The translations under genes were made by a program, and so were the position numbers. Positions 8,596-17,231 of a DNA stretch of 64,000 nucleotides are shown one piece after another. The notes under the pieces were generated by a model that saw nothing but the letters and a program-made list of their open reading frames with translations, ran no database searches and was not told the DNA's origin. The stretch's first letter is position 1. Each line of letters starts with the position of its first letter. Source of the stretch: Actinokineospora sp. NBRC 105648 (GTDB lineage Bacteria > Actinomycetota > Actinomycetes > Mycobacteriales > Pseudonocardiaceae); NCBI RefSeq assembly GCF_030269645.1, contig NZ_BSTR01000011.1:62001-126000 (forward strand), in the 5' to 3' direction.

Positions 8596-9438
8596 TCAAC
8601 CTCCGATGAGCACGCGTTCGATCTCTGTTTGAAGCCTATCTTGTGTTGCCCGCTCTGACAGGGCTAGCGCGGTCAGGGCACGCCGGGCGCGAAGGTACTG
8701 CGTGGTCTCCTCGTCGAAGAGGAACGTGGAGGATTCGTGGTGTTCGACCAACACGGCTGATCCGACCTGGTCGAAGTCCATGAGGTACCAGCCGAACATG
8801 GCAAGGGCTGTGGGTTGCTCGACCAGTCGGATCGAGATTCCGTCGCGGCGCGCCAGCGTAGCGACGTGCCGGAGTTGGGTGGCGAACGCCTCGGGTTCGC
8901 ACAGTTGGTTCCGCAGCGCGAAGTCTCCGATCAACGCGGTGTAGTCGACCTGTCTGCGATCCAAGAGCCCTTGCCGCTGCCTGCGTGCGCCCAAGCGGGC
9001 GTTGAGATCTTTCTCGGGTACTCCCCACTCGCGCATGAGCGCCTCGGCGTAGGCCGGGGTTTGGAGCAACCCTGGGATGATGGATGGGCTCCAGTCGGTC
9101 ATCCGGATGGCCTCGTGTTCGTAGGCGGCCAGGGCGCCCAGTTCTGTTGGCACGCCCGCTGGTGGTCGGTCCCACCAGCCCAGGGTCGACACCTCCTTGG
9201 CCCTGGCCACCAGTTCGGTCCTCCGGTCGGCCGGGACCTGGTAGATCATGGCCAGGCCCATCACCGATTCGGGTGAAATATGGCGTTGGCCGCGTTCCAG
9301 TCTGCTCAGGTGGGAGGGGTTCCACTGGATCTCCTCGCAGGTCTGGGCCAGGCTCATCCCGGCGTTTTCCCTGATGGCGCGCAGTTCCGCGCCCAGTGCT
9401 CGGTCTCGTGGTGTCCCGGGCTTGTGGTTCCCACCCAT
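8596..9438 (-). CDS. XRE family regulator with C-terminal DUF5753 domain (WhiJ-like)
   Basis: 280 residues. The N-terminal helix-turn-helix occupies about residues 12-68 (LGAELRAIRENAGMSLAQTC ... WNPSHLSRLERGQRHISPE), and the rest is a DUF5753 domain (WSPSIIPGLLQTPAYAEALM, RRQRQGLLDR, FLFDEETTQYLRARRAL). ATG 9438 follows GGAGAGGAGC and was preferred to an ATG 15 codons upstream. Downstream lies its DUF397 partner; divergent is the small gene at 9537. Such modules control development or antibiotic production in Streptomyces; the target here is unknown. Confidence 0.93.
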   Translation of the reverse strand: MGGNHKPGTPRDRALGAELRAIRENAGMSLAQTCEEIQWNPSHLSRLERGQRHISPESVMGLAMIYQVPADRRTELVARAKEVSTLGWWDRPPAGVPTELGALAAYEHEAIRMTDWSPSIIPGLLQTPAYAEALMREWGVPEKDLNARLGARRQRQGLLDRRQVDYTALIGDFALRNQLCEPEAFATQLRHVATLARRDGISIRLVEQPTALAMFGWYLMDFDQVGSAVLVEHHESSTFLFDEETTQYLRARRALTALALSERATQDRLQTEIERVLIGG

Positions 9439-9536
9439 CCGGCACGGCTCCTCTCCAGGACTTTCGGTCGCTGCGGGCAACACCCTACGGTCAATTTCGT
9501 CCGAGGGGTCAAGCGAACGACATTCTGGGAGACACC

Positions 9537-9773
9537 GTGAACGAGCGCAATCTGAGGGTCTGCGTGGGCCTCACCGTCGAGGACGACTGCGAGATGAGCT
9601 ACCGGGTGGACAACGGCGAGCTCATCGACTTCCTCTTCGGAGACCGCTGTGACGGCTTCGAGTTCGCGTTCGAGGGTAGCAGCCTGCGGCGGTTCGTCAC
9701 CGCGGCGACGGAGGCGTTGCGGATCCTCGACACCGAGTTCACCGAGCCCGCGTTGGAAACCGCGAAGTCCTAA
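9537..9773 (+). CDS. Small acidic protein of unknown function
   Basis: 78 residues from a GTG start with GGGAGA upstream (MNERNLRVCVGLTVEDDCEM start). It is acidic, with a central IDFLFGDRCDGFEFAFEG stretch and a C-terminal helix-like part; no membrane segment or signal. I do not recognise the family. It is transcribed divergently from the XRE/DUF397 pair, sharing a 98-base promoter region, so it may be that regulator's target. Confidence 0.7.
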   Translation: MNERNLRVCVGLTVEDDCEMSYRVDNGELIDFLFGDRCDGFEFAFEGSSLRRFVTAATEALRILDTEFTEPALETAKS

Positions 9774-9802
9774 GAGGACCCAGCGATAGGTTCAGGATGA
9801 AG

Positions 9803-11158
9803 TCATCCGAACCGCACTGGTAGGCCGTCCTTCGGGATGGGTAGCGCTGTCTGGTCCCAGCTGACCTCGTAGCCCGGCGGCAGGGACCAGCTGTGCTGCC
9901 GCAGCATCTCGTGCAGGAGGGTTTTGATCTCGTACATGCCGAAGTGCAGTCCGATGCACTTGTGCACGCCACCGCCGAAGGGCATCCAGGCGTAGCGGTG
10001 GACCTTGTCCTCCCGCCTGCCCTCGGCGAACCGGTCTGGGTCGAAGCGGTGCGGGTCGGGCCAGTACTCGGGGAGGAGGTGGTTGAGCCACGGGGTCAGC
10101 GTGACCATGGTCCCCGCGGGCACGAAGTGGCCGAGGACCTCGGTGTCCTTGACCGCCTCGCGGGTCAGGGACGGGACCGGGGTGACCAGTCGGAGCGACT
10201 CCTTGATCACGTGGTCGAGGGTGGTCAGCCGGTCCAGCTCCACCGTCCCCAGTGGACCATCGCCGAGCCCGGCCGACTCGGCACGGGCCCGCTCCTGCCA
10301 CTCGGGGTGCTTGGCCAGGTGGTAGACCGCCGCCGTGGCCGCGACGGTGCTCGTGTCGTGGGCGGCCATCATCAGGAAGATCATGTGGTTGACGACGTCG
10401 TCGTCGCTGAACGTGGCGCCGTCGTCCAGGCGGGCGTGCCGCAGGGCGGAGAACAGGTCGGTGCCGTCGCGGCGGTTGTCGAGCTGGGTGCGGAAGTACG
10501 CCTCCAGGGTCCGCCGCCCGCGCAGGCCTGCGGCCCACCGGCCGCCCGGGACCGGGTGGCGCACCAGTGCGGTCCCGCCGCGCACGACGTCGACGAACGC
10601 GCCGGTGAGGCGGGGGTCGCGCGGGCCGCCCATGAAGACCTCGGCGGCGATGTCGAGGGTCAGCTCCTTGAGGCGCGGGTACACCGCCAGGGTCCCCGAC
10701 CAGGCCGGCACCTGCCTGCGCGCCACCTCCGCCACCCGCTCGAGGTACCCCTCGATCCGCGGCGCGGTGAACGCCTCCTGCATCAGGCGGCGGTGGAACA
10801 GGTGCTCCTCGAAGTCGAGCAGCATCAGCCCGCGCGGGAAGAACGGGCCGAGGAAGTACTCCCACCCCTGCTGCGAGAACGCCTTGTCCTTGTTGGCGAA
10901 CACCTCTTGCGCGGCGTCCGGCCCCACCGCGGTGACCATCCGGACGCCGAACGCCCGGATCCAGGACACCGCCCCGAACCGGCGGTAGCGCTCCAGCCCG
11001 AAGTCGACCCCGCGCCGCAGGATGCCCACGGTGTGGCCGATCACCGGCAGGCCGCCGTCCCCGGGAACGGGCAACAACCCGGGTGGCGGGCTGGCGAACT
11101 CGGTCACCGGCCATGGCCGCCCACTGACCCACCTGTCGACCCGGTCCACCACCGTCAT
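9803..11158 (-). CDS. Cytochrome P450
   Basis: 451-residue monooxygenase. It has the I-helix motif MMAAHDTSTVAA (oxygen-activating Thr within AHDTS instead of the usual AGxxT), the K-helix ExxR in IKESLRL, and the haem loop FGGGVHKCIG with thiolate Cys about residue 401. The general layout resembles CYP51/CYP120-like bacterial P450s. ATG 11158 is preferred to an ATG 30 bases upstream because GGGAGACTG precedes it. No ferredoxin or reductase gene is adjacent and it is monocistronic, so its substrate is unknown. Confidence 0.93.
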   Translation of the reverse strand: MTVVDRVDRWVSGRPWPVTEFASPPPGLLPVPGDGGLPVIGHTVGILRRGVDFGLERYRRFGAVSWIRAFGVRMVTAVGPDAAQEVFANKDKAFSQQGWEYFLGPFFPRGLMLLDFEEHLFHRRLMQEAFTAPRIEGYLERVAEVARRQVPAWSGTLAVYPRLKELTLDIAAEVFMGGPRDPRLTGAFVDVVRGGTALVRHPVPGGRWAAGLRGRRTLEAYFRTQLDNRRDGTDLFSALRHARLDDGATFSDDDVVNHMIFLMMAAHDTSTVAATAAVYHLAKHPEWQERARAESAGLGDGPLGTVELDRLTTLDHVIKESLRLVTPVPSLTREAVKDTEVLGHFVPAGTMVTLTPWLNHLLPEYWPDPHRFDPDRFAEGRREDKVHRYAWMPFGGGVHKCIGLHFGMYEIKTLLHEMLRQHSWSLPPGYEVSWDQTALPIPKDGLPVRFG

Positions 11159-11401
11159 GCCGCCCAGTCTCCCACCACCGGTGATCATCTGGCGAGGCCT
11201 CGTCCCCTGGACAGTTCAGTGACGAAAGCCGGCCGTCGTGGCCGGAATTCGGGCCGAATTCCGCGATGTTCACCTGTTAAGGGAGTTGAATGCATACCAT
11301 CGGCTGAATGAATTCTCGTTCGGTGTAATTCAAGCACGCTCCGTGCATTTGCCTTGTTGCTAAGCTGGCTGCTTATCCAGCGCGGCGGACAGAGGTGCGT
11401 G

Positions 11402-11698
11402 ATGGGGCAGGAGAACTGGGAACCCGACCCCGCGGCGGCCTTCGCGCGCAGGCTCGGCATCTCCCCGAAGGACCCGGGCAGCGGGCGTGCGGGCGGGGAC
11501 ACGGCCAGCGGCGGCGATGGCGGTTGCCCCGACATCTGGTTGCTCGACAACGGGGATGTCGCCGTGGTGGGGCGGGATCTGACCGAGGTCTACCGCTCCC
11601 GGCTGCCGTTCGGGGTGAGCGTCGGGCCCGCGGAGCGGCTGGTCGTGCTGCCGCGCGGCATGGTGGTCGCGGCCAAGGCGGACATCCCGGATGCGTGA
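11402..11698 (+). CDS. Hypothetical protein, first gene of the STAND NTPase operon
   Basis: 98 residues beginning MGQENWEPDPAAAFARRLG. A polar Gly-rich linker is followed by CPDIWLLDNGDVAVVGRDL and a short beta-rich end. This short protein type is usually found in front of DUF6879 genes in actinomycetes; function is unknown. It overlaps the next gene by 8 bases, so the two are co-translated. Confidence 0.8.
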   Translation: MGQENWEPDPAAAFARRLGISPKDPGSGRAGGDTASGGDGGCPDIWLLDNGDVAVVGRDLTEVYRSRLPFGVSVGPAERLVVLPRGMVVAAKADIPDA

Positions 11699-12305
11699 GC
11701 TGCTCGCCGCCGCCGACGGGGTTCGGTTGCTGGGCGCTGATTACTGGCGTGACTTCGACGAGAACTTCTGGTCCACCGGGCCATCCGGATTCTGGAAGGT
11801 CGAGAGGTTGCAGCGGTTCCGGGAGCCCGGCGACGAGAGCTGGGTGGCCTTCGCCGGTGGCGACTGGGAAAAAGCCCTTGCATTGCTGCAAGCGCGCAGG
11901 CCGAGCCTGGCCGGATATCGCGACCGGCTCCGCGCCCAGGGCTTCGAGAACCGGCGGGTGCGCGTCGTCGAACCACCGCTCAACGCTTACCTGCAATGGG
12001 AGCTGCACCTATTGCTGCTGCGCGACGAGTACGGCGCGCGGACGCGGGTCCTCGACGCTGAGCACGTGCGTCCGCTGGAGTCCGACGGCGTGCTGCCCGA
12101 ACTCGTCGTCCTCGGCGACGAGGTGGTGTACGAGCTGCTCTACGACCAGGACGGCCTGCAAGAAGGCGGGATCCGCTTCACCCGGCCGGAACTGGTCGCG
12201 CGGGCCAGGGAGCTGGTCGCCGGGCTCTACGCCCGGGCCGAGGACATCACGGCGTACTTCCAACGCGAGGTGGCGGTCTTGGAGCCGCCCGTGCGGAGCG
12301 GCTGA
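11691..12305 (+). CDS. DUF6879-like protein
   Basis: 204 residues. Recognisable features of the family are the N-terminal WRDFDENFW and FWKVERLQRFREPGDESWVA, and the central PLNAYLQWELHLLLLRDEYG followed by a DELVVLGDEVVYELLY-like segment. No catalytic motif or signal peptide. These proteins occur widely beside XRE regulators and NTPases in actinomycetes; biochemical role unknown. Start ATG overlaps the previous gene, and the stop overlaps the next ATG (TGATG). Confidence 0.8.
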   Translation: MRELLAAADGVRLLGADYWRDFDENFWSTGPSGFWKVERLQRFREPGDESWVAFAGGDWEKALALLQARRPSLAGYRDRLRAQGFENRRVRVVEPPLNAYLQWELHLLLLRDEYGARTRVLDAEHVRPLESDGVLPELVVLGDEVVYELLYDQDGLQEGGIRFTRPELVARARELVAGLYARAEDITAYFQREVAVLEPPVRSG

Positions 12306-14695
12306 TGGCCGCGGACGAGCACTCCTCCGACGAACACGGCGAGGACCACCACCCCCGCTCGGACGTCTCCGGGGCCGCCAACGACGTCGTGCAGGCGCGC
12401 GACATCCATGGCGGAGTGCACCTCCACAACTCGACCGCGCCACCGCGCCCGGTCCCGCGCCAGCTGCCGGGGAACGTCAGCAGCTTCGTCAACCGGTTGG
12501 CCGAGCTTCGCAGGCTCGACGCCCTGCTCGACCCCGGCGACAGCCCGGAGCGGGCCGTCGGCGTGTACGTGATCACCGGTACGGCCGGCGTCGGCAAGAC
12601 CTCCCTCGCGTTGCACTGGGCGCATCGGGTCCGTCACCGCTTCCCCGACGGCCAGCTCTACGTCAACCTGCGCGGCTACGACCCGGGCCCGCCGGTAACC
12701 CCGGAGCAGGCCCTCGACCAGTTCCTCCGGGCGCTCGGCGTCCCGCCCGCGAATATCCCCGTGGCGCTCGCCGACCGCTCGGCGCTGTTGCGCTCCTTAC
12801 TCGCTGAGCGACGAACACTGGTCATCTTGGACAACGCGGCGACCGCGAGTCAGGTTAGGCCCCTGCTGCCCGGGACCTCGGCATGCTTGGTCCTCGTTAC
12901 CAGTAGGCACCGCTTCTCCGGGCTGGTCGCGCGGGACGGCGCTCAGCGGCTTGTGCTCGACCTGCTGTCCGAGGCCGATGCCGTGGAGCTGCTGCGGACG
13001 GTGATGTCCGACTACCGCACCAAGGACGAGACGGTCGACCTTGTCGAGTTGGCGCGGCTGTGCGCCAGGCTTCCGCTCGCGCTGCGCATAGCGGCCGAGC
13101 GCGCCAGCAGCAGACCGCTCATGCAGCTTGATGAGCTAATCGGCGACCTCCGCGACGAATCAGCGTTGTGGGACGCACTCGCTGCGGAGCAAGATGACGA
13201 AGCTGACGCGGTGCGCAGCGTGTTCGCCTGGTCCTATCGTGCGCTGCCACCGCAGGCTGCGCGGCTGTTCTGCCTGCTGGGGCTGCACCCCGGCCCCGAG
13301 TTTGGCATCGCGGCCGCGGCCGCGATGCTTGGTGTCGAGCCTGCGGTCGCTCGGCGACAGTTGGATGCGTTGGTCGGCGCGCACATGATCGAACAACCAG
13401 CGTCGGGCCGGTTTCAGTTTCACGACCTGTTGCGCGCCTATGCCGCGCAACAGGCGCAGCAGCAGGAAGACTCCGCCAGCAGGCTGATGGCGGTGGTGCG
13501 CGTGCTGCACTTCTACGCGCACACTCTGGCTTCGGCGGTCCTATTATTGGCTCCCCAGGATCGACTGGTGCCCTTGCACGATTTTGCTCGCGACGTGCGT
13601 CCGTTAAGTTTTACCGATCGAGGAGTGGCACTCAATTGGTTCATACTGGAGCACGCTAACCTCATCGCTGGGATACGCATCGCGACCGCTCATGAGTTCT
13701 TCGAGCTCGCTTGGTGTGTCGCCGCAATGCTGCGAGGGGTTCAGGAGCGCCGGAACACATTTGGTGCATGGTTTGAGACCGCGCGGCTGGGGCTCAAGGC
13801 CGCCCGGCGGACGGGACACCGGTACGGTGAAGCCGAGATGTTGGACAGCCTCGGGAAGGCGAACTTGCAATCGCAGCTCCTGGTCGAGTCTTCGGCATGC
13901 CACGAAGAGGCGCTGCGAATCCGGCGTGAGATCGGAGATCGGTTCGGCGAGGGAGTGTCCATCAATGCCTTCGGGCTGCTGGCATGGCGGCGAAGGCGAC
14001 TCTTCGATGCTCGCGACCGCTTCACGGAAGCCATGTTGGTTTTCCGTGAGTTGAGTGAGACCCAGTGGCAGGCAGTAATAGCGACAAACCTGGGCATGAC
14101 CCAGTACGAGTTGCTTGACGTCACTAGCGCCGTCGGCACACTCATCCGGGCGGCGGCAGCTCACCGTAAATCGGGTAACCGGGCGTACGAGGGCAGCGCT
14201 TTGTTCCATTTGTCCATGGCCCAACGGGAGTCTGGCGATCTTGGTAGCGCAATGTCTTCGATCCACGATGCCATGGAGATCGCTGAGCAGGACACTTACC
14301 ACGCTTGGGGTGCCTTCTGGCTGTTGGAGTTCGCCCAAGTTCAACGGGCTTGTGGTGATCCTGCTGACGCATTGATTTCTTACCAGCGCTCAGCAGCAGT
14401 CCAGCGTGGACTCGGCGACCGCAACCGGGAGGCGATGGCGCTGGATGGAACCGGGGAGGCGTACCGGGAACTCGGAAGACCCGACCAAGCGGCGGCGTTT
14501 CACCGGATGGCCATCGCATTGTACCGAGAGACCGGGGATAGGTGGGCGCACGCTCAGGCGTTGGCGAACCTGGGGTTTGTGCTGGACGACGACGCGGCGC
14601 GGCCGTACCGAGAGGAGGCGGCCCGGCTACTGGTGGACTTTGATGACCCGCGGGCGGTACGGCTCCGTGACAGCCTTGGGTCAGCCGGTCGGTGA
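12305..14695 (+). CDS. STAND/NB-ARC NTPase with TPR repeats (AfsR-like, no DNA-binding domain)
   Basis: 796 residues. A short N-terminal tail carries VVQARDIHGGVHLH (28-41). Next comes an NB-ARC module with Walker A GTAGVGKTS (92-100), Walker B TLVILDNA (171-178), sensor TSRHRF and a winged-helix part (VFAWSYRALPPQAARLFCLL). The C-terminal 400 residues are helical TPR-type repeats (GEAYRELGRPDQAAAFHRMA and similar). The order matches AfsR minus the SARP domain, the architecture of signal-dependent NTPase switches and some conflict systems. No effector domain is visible, so the two upstream proteins may supply it. Its 3' end overlaps the convergent TetR gene by 15 bases. Confidence 0.92.
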   Translation: MAADEHSSDEHGEDHHPRSDVSGAANDVVQARDIHGGVHLHNSTAPPRPVPRQLPGNVSSFVNRLAELRRLDALLDPGDSPERAVGVYVITGTAGVGKTSLALHWAHRVRHRFPDGQLYVNLRGYDPGPPVTPEQALDQFLRALGVPPANIPVALADRSALLRSLLAERRTLVILDNAATASQVRPLLPGTSACLVLVTSRHRFSGLVARDGAQRLVLDLLSEADAVELLRTVMSDYRTKDETVDLVELARLCARLPLALRIAAERASSRPLMQLDELIGDLRDESALWDALAAEQDDEADAVRSVFAWSYRALPPQAARLFCLLGLHPGPEFGIAAAAAMLGVEPAVARRQLDALVGAHMIEQPASGRFQFHDLLRAYAAQQAQQQEDSASRLMAVVRVLHFYAHTLASAVLLLAPQDRLVPLHDFARDVRPLSFTDRGVALNWFILEHANLIAGIRIATAHEFFELAWCVAAMLRGVQERRNTFGAWFETARLGLKAARRTGHRYGEAEMLDSLGKANLQSQLLVESSACHEEALRIRREIGDRFGEGVSINAFGLLAWRRRRLFDARDRFTEAMLVFRELSETQWQAVIATNLGMTQYELLDVTSAVGTLIRAAAAHRKSGNRAYEGSALFHLSMAQRESGDLGSAMSSIHDAMEIAEQDTYHAWGAFWLLEFAQVQRACGDPADALISYQRSAAVQRGLGDRNREAMALDGTGEAYRELGRPDQAAAFHRMAIALYRETGDRWAHAQALANLGFVLDDDAARPYREEAARLLVDFDDPRAVRLRDSLGSAGR

Positions 14696-15859
14696 GGTGA
14701 GGACTGCGACGGCGAGGGCGGTCAGTTCGGCGGGGAGGCCCGGGCGGGTGCTGATGTGGTGGGTGCGCGGCAGGTCGTTCACGATCGTCAGTGCGGCGTG
14801 CACGGTCACCCGGGCGGCGGGCTCGGTCAGGGTCGGGGTGATCTCGCGCAGGAGGCGGACCCATTCGGCGACGTAGCCGCGTTGTAGGGCGCGCAGTTCG
14901 CGGGCGTCGCGTTCGGGGAGGTTGGCCAGTTCCGTCGTGTAGACGGCGATCAGGTCGTCCGAGCGCAGCACCGTGTCTACATAGGACCGGGACAGTCTGG
15001 CCAAGGCGTCCCGCGCGTCCACCGCCGAGGCGAGGGAGTCCTCCAGGCCCAGTCGCAGCCGGTCGGCCATTCGGCGGCTGGCGGCCAGCAGGATGTCGGA
15101 CTTCGAGCTGAAGTGCCGGTAGATGCTCGGGCCCGCGATCCCGGTGGCCGCTCCGATGTCCTCCATGCTTACCGCGGGGAAACCGCGTTCTCGGAACAGG
15201 CGGGTGGCCGCGGACAGCAGCTCCTCCCGGCGCGTCGGCGGCGGAGTCGGCACGCGGCGGACCGTCGAGGTGGTGGGCAGGGGAGCGCGGACGACGGCCT
15301 CGCCGAGGCGGGCCAGCAGCTCGATGAACTCGGTGCGGGGCGGGGACGCGTGGTGGTCGCCGACGCTGCCGAACACGCTCAGCGCGGCGAAGCAGAGCAG
15401 GTTGGCCTCGCCCGCGTCCAGTTCGGGGCGCAGGGTGCGCAGGCCGGAGAGCCACTGGGTGAGCAGCGCGCCCACCCGCCTGCGGATCTCCTTCTGGTCG
15501 CCGGGGTGCAGGTGCCTGCCCTGCCACCGCCACAGCGCGGTCAGCGCGCGCTGCTCGATTGAGACGTCGGCGGCCGCCAGCAGCAGCGGGCGCAGGCCGC
15601 GGGCCGGGTCGTCCTCGGTGGCGGCCACCGCGTCGTGGACGCGTTCGGTGAGCTTGTCGATGCCGGTGAGCAGCACGAAGCCGAGCACGTCCTGCTTGTT
15701 CTGGAAGTGCCGGTAGAGCGCGGGCCCGGTGATGCCGGCCGCCGCGGCGATCTCGTTGACGCCGACGGCGTGGTAGCCGCGCCGCCCGAACAGCTCGGCG
15801 GCGGCGACCGCCAGCTGGGCCTTGCGGTCGCGCGGTCGGCGAACAGGCGCACCGGTCAC
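14681..15859 (-). CDS. Double TetR regulator (two TetR modules in one chain)
   Basis: 392 residues with two complete TetR HTH segments: about residues 12-58 ([20 protein letters not shown] ... [19 protein letters not shown]) and 209-257 ([20 protein letters not shown] ... [19 protein letters not shown]). Each is followed by a helical C-terminal domain, with a Pro/Thr-rich hinge near residue 195-208. GTG 15859 follows GAGG and is preferred to ATG 15913. It is divergent from the fadA-fadB beta-oxidation genes across 141 bases, so control of fatty-acid degradation is the probable role. A covalent pseudodimer could bind DNA as a monomer or read two half-sites. Confidence 0.92.
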   Translation of the reverse strand: MTGAPVRRPRDRKAQLAVAAAELFGRRGYHAVGVNEIAAAAGITGPALYRHFQNKQDVLGFVLLTGIDKLTERVHDAVAATEDDPARGLRPLLLAAADVSIEQRALTALWRWQGRHLHPGDQKEIRRRVGALLTQWLSGLRTLRPELDAGEANLLCFAALSVFGSVGDHHASPPRTEFIELLARLGEAVVRAPLPTTSTVRRVPTPPPTRREELLSAATRLFRERGFPAVSMEDIGAATGIAGPSIYRHFSSKSDILLAASRRMADRLRLGLEDSLASAVDARDALARLSRSYVDTVLRSDDLIAVYTTELANLPERDARELRALQRGYVAEWVRLLREITPTLTEPAARVTVHAALTIVNDLPRTHHISTRPGLPAELTALAVAVLTSPTG

Positions 15860-15942
15860 CGCGCGGCCTCCGTTCGTGAGGTTGGATTTACCACCGTAGG
15901 GGACGCATCCCACGTTGACAACCTGCGGATTCGCGGCACTAT

Positions 15943-15958
15943 GTTAATAGGCATTAGC
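15943..15958. promoter_or_regulatory. Candidate TetR operator between the double TetR gene and fadA
   Basis: Imperfect palindrome GTTAATAGGCATTAGC (TAAT/ATTA arms) lying 42 bases before the fadA start and overlapping a possible -10. A consensus TTGACA is at 15915-15920. Assignment to the regulator is inferred from position. Confidence 0.4.
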
Positions 15959-16000
15959 GCCAGTCAGCTCAGGGACCAGCTCAGGAGAGGACCGACGAGC

Positions 16001-17215
16001 GTGAGTACGGAAGCGTTCATCTACGAGGCGATCCGCACGCCCCGTGGCCGTGGCAAGCAGAACGGCTCGCTGCACGGCGTCAAGCCCATCTCGCTCGTCG
16101 TCGGCCTGATCGACGAGCTCAAGGCCCGGCACCCCGACCTGGACCCGGCCACCATCGACGACGTCATCCTGGGCGTGGTCTCCCCGGTCGGCGACCAGGG
16201 CTCGGTCCTCCCGCGCAGCGCCGCGATCCTCGCCGGCCTGCCCGACTCGGTCGCCGGCCTGCAGATCGACCGGTTCTGCGCGTCCGGTCTGGAGGCGGTG
16301 AACACCGCCGCGGAAAAGGTCCGCTCCGGCTGGAACCAGCTGATCGTCGCGGGTGGTGTCGAGTCGATGTCGCGGGTCCCGATGGGCTCCGACGGCGGCG
16401 CGTGGTTCAACGACCCGGAGACCAACTACGACTCCTACTTCGTCCCGCAGGGCGTCAGCGCCGACCTGATCGCCACCATCGAGGGCTTCAGCCGGGCCGA
16501 CGTCGACGCCTACGCGGTCGAGTCCCAGCGCCGCGCGGCCGCCGCCTGGTCGGCGGGCTACTTCGCCAAGTCCGTGGTCCCGGTGCGCGACCGCAACGGC
16601 GTGGTCCTGCTCGACCACGACGAGCACATGCGGCCCGAGTCCACTGTGGAGGGACTGGGTAAGCTCAAGGCCTCGTTCGCCGCGATCGGTGAGATGGGCG
16701 GCTTCGACGCGGTGGCACTGCAGAAGTACCACGCCGTGGAGAAGATCGACCACGTGCACACCGCCGCGAACTCCTCGGGCATCGTCGACGGCGCCGCGCT
16801 GGTGCTGATCGGCAACGAGGCCGTCGGCAGCGCCGCCGGGCTCACCCCGCGCGCCCGCATCGTCTCCGCCGCGGTCACCGGCGCGGAGCCGACCATCATG
16901 CTCACCGGCCCGACCCCGGCCGCCCAGAAGGCGTTGCGGCTGGCCGGTCTCACCCCGGCCGACATCGACGTCTGGGAGCTCAACGAGGCGTTCGCCGCGG
17001 TGGTCCTGAAGTTCATGAAGGACCTGGAGATCCCGCACGAGAAGATCAACGTCAACGGCGGCGCGATCGCCATGGGCCACCCGCTCGGCGCGACCGGCGC
17101 GATGATCACCGGCACCGTCGTCGACGAGCTCGAGCGCCGCGGCGCCCGGCGCGGTCTGGTCACCCTGTGCATCGGCGGCGGCATGGGCGTCGCGACCATC
17201 ATCGAGCGAGTCTGA
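16001..17215 (+). CDS. fadA: Acetyl-CoA C-acyltransferase (thiolase)
   Basis: Last step of beta-oxidation: thiolytic cleavage of 3-ketoacyl-CoA. 404 residues. The nucleophilic Cys is at residue 93 ([14 protein letters not shown]). The active-site His lies in [13 protein letters not shown] and the second Cys in [22 protein letters not shown] signature is also present. GTG 16001 is chosen because AGGAGAGG lies about ten bases upstream. Sixteen bases separate it from fadB, and the pair forms the trifunctional-type beta-oxidation complex. Confidence 0.95.
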   Translation: MSTEAFIYEAIRTPRGRGKQNGSLHGVKPISLVVGLIDELKARHPDLDPATIDDVILGVVSPVGDQGSVLPRSAAILAGLPDSVAGLQIDRFCASGLEAVNTAAEKVRSGWNQLIVAGGVESMSRVPMGSDGGAWFNDPETNYDSYFVPQGVSADLIATIEGFSRADVDAYAVESQRRAAAAWSAGYFAKSVVPVRDRNGVVLLDHDEHMRPESTVEGLGKLKASFAAIGEMGGFDAVALQKYHAVEKIDHVHTAANSSGIVDGAALVLIGNEAVGSAAGLTPRARIVSAAVTGAEPTIMLTGPTPAAQKALRLAGLTPADIDVWELNEAFAAVVLKFMKDLEIPHEKINVNGGAIAMGHPLGATGAMITGTVVDELERRGARRGLVTLCIGGGMGVATIIERV

Positions 17216-17231
17216 GGCCACGGACACACAC

